Part shown: positions 1 through 9,608 of the stretch, piece by piece
Position numbering within the stretch: position 1 is the first letter of the stretch
Layout of the letters: the number at the start of each line of letters is the position of its first letter
Position numbers and translations under genes: made by a program
The notes under the pieces: generated by a model
The model's database searches: none
Told to the model about the DNA's origin: nothing
The model's input: the letters and a program-made list of their open reading frames with translations, nothing else
Source: Halobacteriovorax vibrionivorans
GTDB lineage: Bacteria; Bdellovibrionota; Bacteriovoracia; Bacteriovoracales; Bacteriovoracaceae
NCBI RefSeq assembly: GCF_003346865.1
Contig: NZ_QDKL01000001.1
Span: 248,001 to 312,000, forward strand
Direction of reading: 5' to 3'
Length of the DNA stretch: 64,000 nucleotides

Positions 1-235
1 TAATATTTACAACAGTTCCTACATTGTAAACATCTTCACGATCTGGATTTAAAATACTAGCATCTTTTTGTGTGACGAGAAAAAGCTCATTACCATTTTT
101 TGAAGCTTCCTCTAGAGCATTGATTGACTTCTCTCTTCCTACAAATAGTGGAACAACCATATGTGGAAAAATAATCATGTCTCTTAGTGGAAGTAGTGGT
201 AAGTTCTTCGACTCAGTTGACTTCTTGTCTGACAT
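1..235 (-). CDS. lon: Lon protease, N-terminal fragment cut by window edge
   Basis: Reading the minus strand from the ATG at 235 gives 78 codons that run off the left edge. The N-terminus contains [19 protein letters not shown] followed by [14 protein letters not shown], the hallmark start of the Lon substrate-binding (LAN) domain. Lon is a cytoplasmic ATP-dependent serine protease that degrades misfolded and regulatory proteins. Only the first part of the N-domain is here; the AAA and Ser-Lys protease domains lie outside. The start is fixed by AGGAGG four bases upstream of the ATG. It lies downstream of, and in the same direction as, clpP-clpX, though three other genes intervene. Confidence 0.93.
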   Translation of the reverse strand, partial: MSDKKSTESKNLPLLPLRDMIIFPHMVVPLFVGREKSINALEEASKNGNELFLVTQKDASILNPDREDVYNVGTVVNI

Positions 236-606
236 AGCACCTCCTGCACTATTAATACTTGTCATAATTTCATACTGGGAAAGGATAGGAAAAAGACCTC
301 ATGTCTAAATTCTGTTCCTTTAATAAATTGTATCAATATCCCCTCACGTTTTGGAAAGTTTTTTTCGCCGGAATCTTATGCCCCTCAATAAATTCACAGT
401 GTATTAATAGCCTAACCTATGGTTTTTAAAGGCATTTTCCTTACCTGAGCGGTGAACACTGTTTAGCTAAAATATTCTAACATTTAGGCTGTATGAATTT
501 TTTATAATCGTAAATTGAACATCTCTAGAAATAATATCTTTGAACTTTACATTCTTCTCGAAAATTCTTGAGACAAGATTTCGTGAGAGTGTCTAAAGAA
601 ATAAGC
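236..606. other. Intergenic region upstream of lon
   Basis: No credible gene on either strand. It holds the lon ribosome-binding site (AGGAGG, near 242) and presumably the lon promoter on the minus strand. A possible weak match is TTGATA, 16 bases, CAGAAT around 320-350. I saw no CIRCE-type repeat or convincing heat-shock promoter. Confidence 0.5.
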
Positions 607-636
607 AAAAAAAAAGGCCAGACATTAAGTCTGGCC
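607..636 (-). terminator. Intrinsic terminator after the DUF3373-type porin
   Basis: Perfect 8-bp GC-rich stem GGCCAGAC/GTCTGGCC with loop ATTAA (616-636), followed on the minus strand by nine T residues. It closes the transcript ending with the porin gene and separates it from lon. Confidence 0.92.
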
Positions 637-669
637 CCTATGGAGTAAGTTAAGAAATATCTTAACTAA

Positions 670-1965
670 TTAGAAGTTTGTAATGAGTCTCGCATATCCT
701 GCATTTACCTTCTTTTCTACGTCAGATCCTGCACTAAGAACTCCATTAATATAAAGCTTATCGCGATCCTGCATCATATATCCAAGAATTAGTCTCATAT
801 CACTATTTACATCATATGATCCAAATACATGATGACCTGTAGAAGCTGGTGTTGAATAGAATCCAATTGCGTCTACATCTGCAAGTCCAACTTGGAATGC
901 ATAATCATCAGCCTTTAAAAACTCGTAACCAAGCTTGAAAGAACCAAAAGTGTAACGAGCGTCTAACATATAAACACTACCATCATTACTTCCATCTGTT
1001 CCATCAGTGAAAACACCACCAACAGTTGGGATACCACCTCTTGAATCAGTCGTAGTATGCTTATAAGTAAAACCAATATCTAAACCAGTGTTTCCAATAC
1101 CATTGAATTCAAAATATGCCACATATGCATCGTAATCAAAGTTTAAATTTGAAACTGGTGTTCCACTAGATACTTGGTCAAGGAAGAAGTCTTGGAATCC
1201 TACATATTGAGCAATAAAATTCATACGCTTTGCCCAACCAAGGTTTAGCTTTTCGTAGTCGATCATTGCTGAGTACATTTGCTCAGTTGATCCAATTTTA
1301 ATTCCACCAGCTCCAAGGTATCGACTATCAATAGCTGTAGCTGCACCATTAACTTGATTAAGTGGAGTATAAATTGCTCTTACAGCGAGAGTACCACCCA
1401 TTGCTCTTGTACCATATGTTAGGGCCATACCATCAAGCTCAGCTCCATATGCTAATTGCGGATAAGTTCCAGATCTAGCAGTCCCCTTCTGTAGATGGTA
1501 CGAAGGACCTTCGATAGTTGGTAGACGTCCAATAGAAAACGTGAATTTATCATCAATCTTATAATTAATAAATGCTCTTTCAACATAAACTTCTGAACCA
1601 GACTTATCACGACCAGCACCACCTGAATTAGAAACAGCAGAAGTATTACCAGCACGACTTGTAAAATCATTAAAGTATTTAGACATTGAAAGACGTCCAT
1701 AGAAGTCTAATTTATTACTTCTTTTTGAATGCATATCAAATCTAAACCACAGAGAGTTTTGAGATTCACTATAGTTACTGTTTTGTGTTGTATTCTCTAC
1801 ATCAAAATAATCATAGCGAGCCTCTAGCTCTCCATTAAAGTTCCACGTATTTAAATCCCTTGATAGCTCAAGATCCTCTACTCTGTCTTCTAGAGATGCA
1901 CCGTAAGCAGTCGATGAAAGAACTGCAAGTGCGATAATTGATTTTTTCATTGTATTTAATTTCAT
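670..1965 (-). CDS. DUF3373-like outer-membrane beta-barrel (porin-like)
   Basis: The 431-aa product starts with a signal peptide (lysines, then IIALAVLSSTAYG; cleavage near residue 22). A short coiled segment SLEDRVEDLE follows, then alternating beta-strand sequence ending in Phe, as in outer-membrane barrels. The stretch FSIGRLPTIEGPSYHLQKG, followed by GTYPQLAYGAELDGM, resembles the core motif of DUF3373 proteins known from epsilonproteobacteria. The start at 1965 has AAGGAG eight bases upstream. It probably forms a channel or adhesin-like barrel; the substrate is unknown. It follows the small secreted protein gene by 21 bases and ends in a strong terminator. Confidence 0.72.
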   Translation of the reverse strand: MKLNTMKKSIIALAVLSSTAYGASLEDRVEDLELSRDLNTWNFNGELEARYDYFDVENTTQNSNYSESQNSLWFRFDMHSKRSNKLDFYGRLSMSKYFNDFTSRAGNTSAVSNSGGAGRDKSGSEVYVERAFINYKIDDKFTFSIGRLPTIEGPSYHLQKGTARSGTYPQLAYGAELDGMALTYGTRAMGGTLAVRAIYTPLNQVNGAATAIDSRYLGAGGIKIGSTEQMYSAMIDYEKLNLGWAKRMNFIAQYVGFQDFFLDQVSSGTPVSNLNFDYDAYVAYFEFNGIGNTGLDIGFTYKHTTTDSRGGIPTVGGVFTDGTDGSNDGSVYMLDARYTFGSFKLGYEFLKADDYAFQVGLADVDAIGFYSTPASTGHHVFGSYDVNSDMRLILGYMMQDRDKLYINGVLSAGSDVEKKVNAGYARLITNF

Positions 1966-1986
1966 TTTTTAGTCTCCTTAAATTAA

Positions 1987-2244
1987 TTATCCACCGATTG
2001 ATGAAGATGCATCTTTACACTGAAGTGTACATCCGCTTCCAACGTCTACTGTTGCACCAGAACAAGTCTTAAACTTAATAACGGTTCCAGAACGACCTGG
2101 TGTTGCCATCTTTTCTGCTTCTGCTTTTGATTTTTTACACTGCTTTACAACAGCATTGATGAAGTCATCTTTTGCACCCGCGAATGCAAAAGGAGACATT
2201 AGTGAAACTCCTAATAAAATAGGAAATATCCTAGAAATTCTCAT
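1987..2244 (-). CDS. Small secreted cysteine-containing protein
   Basis: An 85-aa protein starting MRISRIFPILL, with a clear signal peptide ending at AFAG and a mature part of about 60 residues. The mature part has four cysteines (QCKKS, KTCSG, GCTLQCK), which suggests two disulfides in the periplasm. The start at 2244 is preferred over an upstream ATG at 2268 because AAGGAGGA lies just before it while the upstream ATG has no ribosome-binding site. It sits 21 bases before the porin gene in the same direction, so the two may be co-transcribed. I do not recognise a family. Confidence 0.68.
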   Translation of the reverse strand: MRISRIFPILLGVSLMSPFAFAGAKDDFINAVVKQCKKSKAEAEKMATPGRSGTVIKFKTCSGATVDVGSGCTLQCKDASSSIGG

Positions 2245-2437
2245 GGCTCCTCCTTGATATGAGAACATAGTTAAATGCTTAAACTACTAATAAAAATTAT
2301 TTTAGTGAGGTATACGAAAAAAATAAAGAGGGAATCTGTACTTTTCTAAAGAAAAGCTAAAGTAAATCTATCTAAATATTTAAATTTACTTAAACCATAC
2401 AGCTCAACGACCAAGAAACCATTTAAGTCAGGAATAT

Positions 2438-2464
2438 AAGGCACCGTAATAACTACGATGCCTT
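2438..2464 (-). terminator. Probable terminator overlapping the MCP stop codon
   Basis: Arms AAGGCACCGTA and TACGATGCCTT form an 11-bp stem with one G-U pair and a 5-base loop. The MCP stop codon (2453-2455) lies at the loop. The downstream U-run is weak (UUAUAUU), so efficiency is uncertain. Confidence 0.5.
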
Positions 2465-4573
2465 CTTATGATTTGATTCTTTTGGAAATTTTACGACTTT
2501 TGCATCTTCAGTTTTTTTTACCTTAGATGTCGATGCATCATTTTTTGTTCTTCCGCCAATTATCTCATTTTGGAGTATTGATAGAACATTTTGAAGATTA
2601 TTAGTTTCATTATTTAAATCTTCCGCATATTGAAGCATCTTTGATGCAATTTCTTGATTATCAGATGATGCTTCTTGCATCTGATTCATTGCTTGTGAAA
2701 TATTTGTAACACCAGTTTCTTGTTCAGATGTCGCTGCTGATATTTCTTGAGACATTGAAGATACATTCATTACACCATGAACAATCTCTTCAAGGGCCCC
2801 TGTACACTCTTCTGAAACTTTAATTCCATCATCAATTTTGACACGAGACTGCTCAATCATCGATTCTACAGACTCTTTATTTTCTTTTACGATTTTTTCA
2901 ACATGGGCAACAGACTTCGTTAGGATTGCATTAATCTCTTCAGATGCAGTTCCAGACATTGCAGCAAGATTTCCAACTTCTTCTGCAACAACAGCAAAGC
3001 CCTTACCATGCTCACCTGCTCTGGCCGCTTCAACTGAAGCATTGAATGAAAGAAGCTTTGTTTGAAAAACAATGTCATTAATAACTTGTGTTTTCTCATT
3101 AATCTCATTGATCAGATTAACAATCTCTGAGATTTTTTCACTTCCGTCATTTGTCGTTCTAAGGACGTCATCATTTGCTTGTTTAATATTATTCATTGAA
3201 GACTTAACTTCCTCTACTTTATGTTTTCCATCCTGTGCAACTCTTTCATTATCCGTTGAAACATCAACCGACGTCGCTGCATTCTGTGCATTCATTTTTA
3301 CCATGCTTGATAATTCATCAAGGGTAGATGCAGTCTCATGTATTGCCTGCGCTTGATTTGAAGTCAGCTCACTTACACGATGAGAAACCCCATTTAAGTT
3401 TTCAACAAATTTAACCGTTGATTTTGCAGAGTTTTCTAAGCTTGCAACAACTCCAAGAAGTTGCTTATAAAGATTTCTAACTGTTGCAAAAGAGATAGCA
3501 ACACAAAGAATTAGAACACCAGCTAATGTGAAGTAGAATAAGTTTTGAAGTGTTATAATTTCACCATAGGCTTGTTTTTCCGTCATTCCTATAACCAATC
3601 TCCACTTCATCATATCAAGGAAGCGGCGATGGTGAATCTCACCAAATGAGTAAAGATATGTTTCCTTACTGTCCCCTAGAATATGAGGATGAAGAATAGT
3701 GTCGACCTTACCTTTCTTCAATTTGACTGCCATCTCATCATCTGAAGCAATCAATGTTTTTGCTAAATTATAATTTTCAAAGTCATGAAGATTCTTGTCT
3801 TTCTTTGCAAGTTCTTTGTCATAAGAAGTGATGACTTTTCCTTCGCTATTAATTAAGTGAATCTCAGAAGAGTCCATTCCATTTGAGTTTAAAGTATGAA
3901 AAAGGTTCTTCATTTCACTTTCAAACCAGCGGCTTCCCACAAATGCACCTAAAACGGCAATTGGGTCACCATATTCATCTTCAATACGAGTTGAGAAGTA
4001 TTGCCCCATTCTCTTTTCGCCATACACTTTCGATATCATTTCACTCTCGTGAACTTTTCCAGCAAAAGCACCAAAGATTTTCTTATCGTAATTTTCTGTG
4101 TACTCACCTTTTGATGTTTTTTGAAACCAATTATCATTTTTAAAGTTATAAGACTTAAGAAATTCTGTGTTCAATTTTTCCCCAGCGGCCGTAATTTCGG
4201 AATGAGCAATCAGTTTCCCATCTAAACCAATTAGAAATAACATATCTGTATCAGGGTAGAGAGTGACAAGCTCATTTAAAAGAAACGTTGATGCTCCAGG
4301 GTCTTTATCTTTAAGATCTTTGTTTCGAGCAAAAGATTGAACGTTATTATAATTAGTGAAGAATTGTTCAGAAATTGAATTTGTTAAATTATTATAATAA
4401 AGAGCAAATCCATCTCGCTTACTTGCCTTTTGATCTTCAATTCCTTTTTGAAAAGGGACAAAAACCGCAAATGATATAAATAAAACCATTCCAATTGAAA
4501 TGAAATAAAGTTTTTCTTTTAAGCCTATGGCCATAAACTTTGTTAATTTTGTTAACACATTCCCTCTAAACAT
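2453..4573 (-). CDS. Methyl-accepting chemotaxis protein with periplasmic Cache-like sensor
   Basis: The 706-aa protein has a first membrane helix at about residues 22-42, a periplasmic region of roughly 300 residues, and a second helix near 340-365. The periplasmic part is Cache-like, with a block containing [13 protein letters not shown] typical of dCache sensors. A long cytoplasmic coiled coil follows, carrying the MCP hairpin tip ([20 protein letters not shown], then [20 protein letters not shown]) that docks CheA/CheW. No C-terminal NWETF-type pentapeptide is present; the tail is basic. The ATG at 4573 is preceded by GGGG. A FliA-like promoter match lies about 40 bases upstream. The ligand cannot be read from sequence. 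Confidence 0.92.
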   Translation of the reverse strand: MFRGNVLTKLTKFMAIGLKEKLYFISIGMVLFISFAVFVPFQKGIEDQKASKRDGFALYYNNLTNSISEQFFTNYNNVQSFARNKDLKDKDPGASTFLLNELVTLYPDTDMLFLIGLDGKLIAHSEITAAGEKLNTEFLKSYNFKNDNWFQKTSKGEYTENYDKKIFGAFAGKVHESEMISKVYGEKRMGQYFSTRIEDEYGDPIAVLGAFVGSRWFESEMKNLFHTLNSNGMDSSEIHLINSEGKVITSYDKELAKKDKNLHDFENYNLAKTLIASDDEMAVKLKKGKVDTILHPHILGDSKETYLYSFGEIHHRRFLDMMKWRLVIGMTEKQAYGEIITLQNLFYFTLAGVLILCVAISFATVRNLYKQLLGVVASLENSAKSTVKFVENLNGVSHRVSELTSNQAQAIHETASTLDELSSMVKMNAQNAATSVDVSTDNERVAQDGKHKVEEVKSSMNNIKQANDDVLRTTNDGSEKISEIVNLINEINEKTQVINDIVFQTKLLSFNASVEAARAGEHGKGFAVVAEEVGNLAAMSGTASEEINAILTKSVAHVEKIVKENKESVESMIEQSRVKIDDGIKVSEECTGALEEIVHGVMNVSSMSQEISAATSEQETGVTNISQAMNQMQEASSDNQEIASKMLQYAEDLNNETNNLQNVLSILQNEIIGGRTKNDASTSKVKKTEDAKVVKFPKESNHKKAS

Positions 4574-4609
4574 CTCTTATCCCCTAAACATAAAATAGAT
4601 CTAAATAAT

Positions 4610-4637
4610 TTTTCGGTTAGCTAAGTGTCAACCTTTA
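4610..4637 (-). promoter_or_regulatory. Candidate sigma-28 (FliA-like) promoter of the first MCP gene
   Basis: On the minus strand, TAAAGGTT, 12 bases, ACCGAAAA. This resembles the flagellar sigma consensus TAAAGTTT, 11 bases, GCCGATAA, with a spacer one base longer. The second MCP gene (51678-51705) shows the same 12-base spacing. Confidence 0.45.
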
Positions 4638-4746
4638 GAAATTCTTTAAGTTTCTTAACTAATTTATTAACAATAAAGCGATAAGCGACTGAATTTATGG
4701 AAATTAAATAAAGATAGTTACGAAACAGAATTTACATCTAAGATGA

Positions 4747-4777
4747 AAATAAAAAGGCACGAACTATGTCGTGCCTT
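4747..4777 (-). terminator. Intrinsic terminator after clpX
   Basis: Perfect 9-bp stem AAGGCACGA/TCGTGCCTT with a 6-base loop (4754-4777), followed on the minus strand by a T-rich run (TTTTTATTT). It ends the clpP-clpX transcript. Confidence 0.92.
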
Positions 4778-4804
4778 ATTATTAAGAAAATGTATTCAAT
4801 TTAA

Positions 4805-6115
4805 TTAAGCTGATTCAATATCTTTCTTGGCCTCAAGAGCTGAGTTCGCAGTTGATGAGAATTCCTTGCGCGGACCTTCTTCAACTCTTGGAGACTCAAT
4901 TCCTCTAATAGAGGCTTCAGTGATAATAACTTTATTAGCTTTATCATTTGCTGGTACATCATACATAACTTCAAGCATTGTTTGCTCAATGATTGCTCTT
5001 AGACCACGAGCACCTGTTTTTCTCTCTAGTGCAGTCTTAGCAATTGCATGAAGTGCTGCTTCTTCAAATTCAAGTTCGATACCATCAAATTCAAAAAGCT
5101 TTTGATATTGTTTTGTTACTGCATTCCTTGGTTCAGTAAGAATTGAAACAAGTGCTGCTTCATCAAGCTCTTCAAGTAGAGCATTAACAGGAAGACGTCC
5201 AATGAACTCAGGAATTAATCCAAACTTCGTTAGATCTTCTGCTTCAATTCCACCTAGCTTTTGAATTACAGACTCTTCTGCGTCAACAGTTTGCTTAGCA
5301 ACTAGACCCATTGGTCTCTTAGTCATACGCTTTTCAATGATCTTATCAAGTCCAACAAATGCTCCAGCAACTACAAAGAGAATATTCTTTGTGTTTACCT
5401 GGATAAACTCTTGTTGAGGGTGCTTACGGCCACCTTTTGGTGGAACTGAAGCAACTGTACCTTCAACTAGCTTAAGTAGTGCCTGTTGAACACCCTCACC
5501 AGATACGTCTCTAGTGATTGATGGGTTTTCAGACTTTCTTGCAATTTTATCAATCTCATCAATATAAACAATTCCACGCTCAGCTCTTTCTACATCGTAG
5601 TCACATGCTTGAAGAAGGTTAAGAATAATATTCTCAACGTCCTCACCTACGTAACCAGCTTCAGTTAGAGAAGTTGCATCAGCAATAGCAAATGGAACAT
5701 TTAGAAACTTTGCTAGTGATTGTGCAATAAGAGTCTTACCTGAACCAGTTGGCCCAGCAAGTAAGATATTCGACTTTGCTAATTCAACAGCATCATCTTT
5801 TCTCTTAGAATCACCGTGGGCAATTCTTTTATAGTGGTTATGAACTGCAACTGAAATAATCTTTTTAGCACGATCCTGTCCAATTACATACTCATCAAGG
5901 TGCTTCTTGATTTCGTGTGGCTTTGGAACATTATCAAGAGCTGCTTTTGATACAGACTTAACTGTATCCTCGTAGATAATTTCATTACATAGCTCGATAC
6001 ATTCGTCGCATATATAAACACCTGGTCCTGCAATTAACTTCTTTACCTCTTTTTGAGATTTTCCGCAGAAGTTACAAGACAGAGCGCTGTTATATGATCC
6101 TTCTTTTTTACTCAT
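4805..6115 (-). CDS. clpX: ClpX, ATPase subunit of the ClpXP protease
   Basis: At 436 aa it has normal ClpX length. The N-terminal zinc-binding domain shows Cys14, Cys17, Cys36 and Cys39. Next come Walker A GPTGSGKT near residue 120, pore loop GYVGED, Walker B IVYIDEID, and the arginine-finger and sensor regions ([19 protein letters not shown]). ClpX unfolds tagged cytoplasmic proteins and feeds them to ClpP. The ClpP-docking tripeptide that is usually IGF reads MGL here (in KRPMGLVAK), a conservative variant. It lies 40 bases after clpP and is followed by a terminator, so the pair forms one operon. Confidence 0.98.
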   Translation of the reverse strand: MSKKEGSYNSALSCNFCGKSQKEVKKLIAGPGVYICDECIELCNEIIYEDTVKSVSKAALDNVPKPHEIKKHLDEYVIGQDRAKKIISVAVHNHYKRIAHGDSKRKDDAVELAKSNILLAGPTGSGKTLIAQSLAKFLNVPFAIADATSLTEAGYVGEDVENIILNLLQACDYDVERAERGIVYIDEIDKIARKSENPSITRDVSGEGVQQALLKLVEGTVASVPPKGGRKHPQQEFIQVNTKNILFVVAGAFVGLDKIIEKRMTKRPMGLVAKQTVDAEESVIQKLGGIEAEDLTKFGLIPEFIGRLPVNALLEELDEAALVSILTEPRNAVTKQYQKLFEFDGIELEFEEAALHAIAKTALERKTGARGLRAIIEQTMLEVMYDVPANDKANKVIITEASIRGIESPRVEEGPRKEFSSTANSALEAKKDIESA

Positions 6116-6155
6116 TAAAGTTCCTTTCGTTTATATACAGTATTCAACTATAGTT

Positions 6156-6767
6156 CTATTTCTTGTTTGATTCAATAACGCTATCGATAATTCCTAGCTC
6201 AATTGCATCAGTTGGCGACAAGTAATTATCACGATCAGTTGCAGCAACAATTTTTTCCATCGTCATATCAACAGATGAGTGCTTTATGTAAATATTATTT
6301 AACTGATCTTTTAATGTTTGAATTTCATTTGCTTGAATCTGAATATCAGAACACTGACCTTGTGCACCACCTAATGGTTGGTGAATCATGATTCTTGAGT
6401 GAGGAAGACTATAACGGTGTCCTTTTTCCCCTGCTGTTAGAAGCAGTGATCCCATCGATGCAGCAAGACCAACACAGTAAGTATAAACTGGGCATGATAC
6501 GTGTTGCATAATATCGTAGATACCTAGGCCTGCATAAACGCTTCCACCTGGTGAATTAATATAGAAGTGAATTGGATCTTCTGGGTTACTTTGCTCAAGG
6601 AACATAATCTGAGCAATTAATAAGTTGGCAACAGTGTCATTAACCTGCGTTCCTAGAAAAACAATTCGATCAAGTAATAGTCTTGAGTAAATATCGTATT
6701 GTCTCTCTCCTCTTGCTGTTTGTTCAATAACAATTGGATTAGGAATATGTGCCTTTGGATCTGTCAT
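6156..6767 (-). CDS. clpP: ClpP, proteolytic subunit
   Basis: The 203-aa serine peptidase has catalytic Ser104 (GLAASMGS), His129 (RIMIHQP) and Asp180 (DRDNYLS), with spacing matching the family triad. The substrate groove motif [10 protein letters not shown] is present. It assembles as two heptameric rings in the cytoplasm and works with ClpX (next gene) and with the ClpA/ClpS encoded at 31-34 kb. The short N-terminus ([17 protein letters not shown]) fits a propeptide. GGGAGAAAAA precedes the ATG. No trigger-factor gene lies just upstream, unlike in many bacteria. Confidence 0.98.
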   Translation of the reverse strand: MTDPKAHIPNPIVIEQTARGERQYDIYSRLLLDRIVFLGTQVNDTVANLLIAQIMFLEQSNPEDPIHFYINSPGGSVYAGLGIYDIMQHVSCPVYTYCVGLAASMGSLLLTAGEKGHRYSLPHSRIMIHQPLGGAQGQCSDIQIQANEIQTLKDQLNNIYIKHSSVDMTMEKIVAATDRDNYLSPTDAIELGIIDSVIESNKK

Positions 6768-6932
6768 TTTTTCTCCCTAGAAAATGAATTTTTCGATTTC
6801 ATTCAACATTTCGGTGAGCCGAGTCATTTTCTTTAGATAAAAGTGCAAGTTAAGTAATAATTAATACGTCCCTAAGCAATGGAAATTATTTAAGCTTCAC
6901 CGCCAAAAGTATCAAAATTAACATAACAGGTC

Positions 6933-6961
6933 TTGAACTTCTCATAAGGCTACGGTTAAAT
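6933..6961 (+). promoter_or_regulatory. Candidate promoter of the peroxiredoxin gene
   Basis: TTGAAC, 17 bases, TTAAAT, about 55 bases before the start codon. This is a fair sigma-70-type match and the only one I saw in the gap between the divergent clpP and peroxiredoxin genes. Confidence 0.4.
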
Positions 6962-7016
6962 CGATTCAAGAAAAAATGAATAAATTTTTAAGTACTTAAA
7001 CACACAGGAGAAAGTA

Positions 7017-7619
7017 ATGACTGAAACAGTTTATCCAACTTCGCTAGTTTCAAAAGCGGCACCAGAATTCAAAGGAAATGCAGTAGTAAATGGAGAAATC
7101 AAAGAGATCTCTCTTTCTGACTTCAAAGGAAAGTGGAAAGTTCTTTTCTTCTACCCACTAGATTTCACATTTGTTTGCCCAACAGAAATCACTGCATTCT
7201 CAGATAAGATTCAACTTTTTAAAGACCTTAACTGTGAAGTTATCGCTTGTTCAGTTGATTCAGCTTTCTCTCACCTAGCTTGGACGAAGCAATCAAGAAA
7301 TGAAGGTGGACTTGGTGACATTAATTTCCCAATTCTAGAAGACCTTACAAAAGAAGTTTCTAGATCATATGGAGCGCTAATGCCATCTGGTGATGTTGCA
7401 TTTAGAGCAACTTATATCATCGATGATAACAATATTGTTCAACACGTTTCAATCAACAATCTATCAGTTGGTAGAAATGTAGAAGAAGTTGCAAGACTTG
7501 TAGATGGTTACCAATTTACAGCTAAGCACGGAGAAGTTTGTCCGGCAGGTTGGACAAAAGGTGCTGACACAATGAAGCCAGATCCACAAGGGTCACAAGA
7601 ATACTTTAATAAGCTATAG
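7017..7619 (+). CDS. Typical 2-Cys peroxiredoxin (AhpC/Prx1 type)
   Basis: The 200-aa protein has peroxidatic Cys54 in DFTFVCPTEI and resolving Cys175 in GEVCPAGW, the arrangement of typical 2-Cys peroxiredoxins that reduce hydrogen peroxide and organic peroxides. The length fits the Prx1/AhpC group. AGGAGAAAGTA precedes the ATG. It is transcribed alone, from a possible promoter at 6933-6961 to a strong terminator at 7636-7662. No ahpF or thioredoxin reductase gene is adjacent, so the reductant is probably thioredoxin (inference). Confidence 0.95.
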   Translation: MTETVYPTSLVSKAAPEFKGNAVVNGEIKEISLSDFKGKWKVLFFYPLDFTFVCPTEITAFSDKIQLFKDLNCEVIACSVDSAFSHLAWTKQSRNEGGLGDINFPILEDLTKEVSRSYGALMPSGDVAFRATYIIDDNNIVQHVSINNLSVGRNVEEVARLVDGYQFTAKHGEVCPAGWTKGADTMKPDPQGSQEYFNKL

Positions 7620-7625
7620 TCTTAT

Positions 7626-8363
7626 TCAATAATAGAACCCGACTCCAACACCGAGTCGGGTTATCTTTAATTCTCTCAAATCATCTTGTAATTCATGTCT
7701 TTTTACGAAAATGTGGTACCACATATTCTCACTATACTTTTGTGAATAATCGATTAAATAACGTTGTCCTTTTAAGCCTGTCTTTGAACTAAATGATTGA
7801 GATGCACTCATTTTAAATACAAATGGTGTGAAAAACTTTTGTGCAAAGGCCAAGCCCAATGTCCCATAAGTAATTTTCTGAGTAACTGATTTTAACTCCT
7901 TTCCACTTCCTAGAAAATCAGGTGTGTTATAGAGATAGAAGACTTCATGATCAAGGCCTCCAAAGAATCCCGTTACATTTCGATAAGTATAAGATTTATG
8001 TGCATGGAAGCTAAAACCAGTTTCAGGATCTAGTTTCGTATTATTTGAGAAGGTACTTCCTCCTTCTTCCTTAATATCGGATGGCACAATATAAGATAGA
8101 CTTCCCGTTGCAAGTAGAGATAGCTTTTCAATTGAACTAGGGAAAAAAGCAAAACCGGCCGTAATTGTCATTGGTGAATTCTGCTCAGTAGAAGTCATAA
8201 TATTAGAAACTTTTTCTTTTTGAATACCCAGTGAAGCGGCCGTTTGTATAAAATAGTTGAACTCATCACCATTAGACTTTAGAAAGTAATCTAAGTTTTT
8301 TCCGTGGACCTGATTTATATTTAGGCCAATAAAGAATATTACAAGTGATCTAAAATACTTCAC
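7626..8363 (-). CDS. Secreted protein of unknown function, possible outer-membrane barrel
   Basis: The 245-aa product has an N-terminal signal peptide (MKYFRSLVIFFIGLNINQVHG). The rest alternates polar and aromatic residues and ends in GVGVGFYY, as in small outer-membrane barrels; Tyr replaces the usual Phe at the C-terminus. I recognise no family. The gene converges on the peroxiredoxin gene, and the shared terminator hairpin (7636-7662) lies inside its last codons. It is monocistronic, divergent from the DedA gene. Confidence 0.6.
   Translation of the reverse strand: MKYFRSLVIFFIGLNINQVHGKNLDYFLKSNGDEFNYFIQTAASLGIQKEKVSNIMTSTEQNSPMTITAGFAFFPSSIEKLSLLATGSLSYIVPSDIKEEGGSTFSNNTKLDPETGFSFHAHKSYTYRNVTGFFGGLDHEVFYLYNTPDFLGSGKELKSVTQKITYGTLGLAFAQKFFTPFVFKMSASQSFSSKTGLKGQRYLIDYSQKYSENMWYHIFVKRHELQDDLRELKITRLGVGVGFYY
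7636..7662 (+). terminator. Strong bidirectional terminator between convergent genes
   Basis: Perfect 10-bp stem AACCCGACTC/GAGTCGGGTT with a 7-base loop. It ends the peroxiredoxin transcript (followed by TTATCTTT). It lies within the final codons of the opposing 7626-8363 gene. Confidence 0.88.
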
Positions 8364-8479
8364 AAAAGCATAGTAACAAAAGACTTAAAAGTTTTAAGCT
8401 AGGAAAAAACAGCTGATAAATTAATGCGATTTAATAGAATTTAGGATATTCTTTTAAGTGTTTATTTACAGGAGAAATA

Positions 8480-9091
8480 ATGGAATTTATCGATCAAATC
8501 ATGCTCTATATAAATACTAATGTAAGCTTAGCTCCATATATTATCTTTGGGCTACTACTACTTGCTGGTTTTAATATCCCAATATCTGAAGATGTGATGT
8601 TATTTACTTCGGCGATTTTAGCTGCAAAAAATCCAGAGTATCTCTACCCTCTTTTCTTTGCTGTTTTTCTAGGAGCATATTTTTCTGATTTAATTTGTTA
8701 TGGATTCATTGGACGCTATCTCGGTCCAAAGATCTTTGGAATAAAGTTCTTTGCTTCGATGGTGACGCAAGAAAGGCTTGATACAGTAAATGCCTTCTTT
8801 AAGAAGTATGGTGTCTTCACATTAATCTTTGGTCGATTTGTACCATTTGGTTTTAGGAATGCTCTATTCCTATCTGCAGGGCTTGGTAAAATGAATGCAT
8901 GGAAATTTGCCCTTTCGGACTTAATAGCCGCAACGATTTCTTGTGTCGTCTACTTCACGGTTTATTACAAATTTGGAGAAGCGGCCATTGAATATATCAA
9001 AAAATCTAATTACGTGATTGGCTCGGTTGCCCTTGCCGTCATTCTCGGTTTCGCCATTAAAAAATGGAAAAAGAAACGTGTAACTAATTAA
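8480..9091 (+). CDS. DedA family (VTT-domain) membrane protein
   Basis: The 203-aa polytopic protein has the DedA family pattern: an acidic residue in a re-entrant N-terminal segment (FNIPISEDVMLF), GAYFSDLICYGFIGRYLG, and the conserved GRFVPFGFRN block. A last membrane helix and a short lysine-rich tail follow. DedA/VTT proteins sit in the inner membrane and are linked to lipid-carrier recycling or scrambling, envelope integrity and pH homeostasis. The start has AGGAGAAATA upstream. It stands alone on the plus strand. Confidence 0.9.
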   Translation: MEFIDQIMLYINTNVSLAPYIIFGLLLLAGFNIPISEDVMLFTSAILAAKNPEYLYPLFFAVFLGAYFSDLICYGFIGRYLGPKIFGIKFFASMVTQERLDTVNAFFKKYGVFTLIFGRFVPFGFRNALFLSAGLGKMNAWKFALSDLIAATISCVVYFTVYYKFGEAAIEYIKKSNYVIGSVALAVILGFAIKKWKKKRVTN

Positions 9092-9116
9092 AATCACAAA
9101 TTATAGAAAAAATTAC

Positions 9117-9150
9117 AAGGCCTGAGGATATTTATTGTCAGCTCAGGCTT
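9117..9150 (+). terminator. Possible weak terminator after the DedA gene
   Basis: Stem GCCTGAG/CTCAGGC (9120-9148), extended by AAG/CTT with one wobble. The loop is about 15 bases and there is only a poor T-run. It could be a terminator or a leader structure of the next gene. Confidence 0.35.
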
Positions 9151-9228
9151 GTTACTCCATAATCCCGCTTGTTCACAAAAAATGTGAAAAAAGTTGAACG
9201 GTATTTATTTTTTTGGAGTACAAGCGAA

Positions 9229-9540
9229 ATGTTAAATTCTATCCCACAAGAGAAAGTAGTAAATTTCAATGCGTTTAAAGCTGAAAAAGCAATGAGATGT
9301 GAAAATACTGTTCAAAGAGATTATTTTTCGAAACTAGATTTTTCTGCACTTATTAATGAAACACATAGTCTCGTTAGTGAAATTAATCAAGAAAATGCTA
9401 TCAATGACGAACTTCTAGTAAAAGTAGATCAGCTTACGGCAGAATTTAAAAGCCGAATTCTTGATAATGAAACACCTATTGATAAATATTTATTAGCAAC
9501 AATTAAAGACTTAAAGTTTTCAATCAAGGCAAAACTATAA
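9229..9540 (+). CDS. Small cytoplasmic protein of unknown function
   Basis: The protein is 103 aa from the ATG at 9229 (MLNSIPQEKVVNFNAFKAEK), with no signal peptide or membrane segment, a helical charged C-terminus, and a single cysteine. An upstream TTG at 9169 would add 20 residues. I prefer 9229 because GGAG lies 10 bases before it and the extension has no ribosome-binding site. A strong terminator follows. No family recognised. Confidence 0.55.
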   Translation: MLNSIPQEKVVNFNAFKAEKAMRCENTVQRDYFSKLDFSALINETHSLVSEINQENAINDELLVKVDQLTAEFKSRILDNETPIDKYLLATIKDLKFSIKAKL

Positions 9541-9575
9541 GCTTTGTTTGAAACCTATATCCTTCTCGTTTTATT

Positions 9576-9597
9576 AAGGCCCAGTAATCTGGGCCTT
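9576..9597 (+). terminator. Bidirectional intrinsic terminator
   Basis: Perfect 9-bp stem AAGGCCCAG/CTGGGCCTT with loop TAAT and T-rich flanks on both sides (TTATTATT and, on the other strand, TTAATAAAA). It serves the 9229-9540 gene and the convergent phoH-pilZ unit. Confidence 0.9.
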
Positions 9598-9608
9598 ATT
9601 ATTCTAAA

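Noticed and set aside
2838..3065. Plus-strand ORFs inside the MCP, ClpX, ClpA and PhoH genes
   Set aside because: Antisense shadows of conserved coding sequence without ribosome-binding sites or recognisable products.
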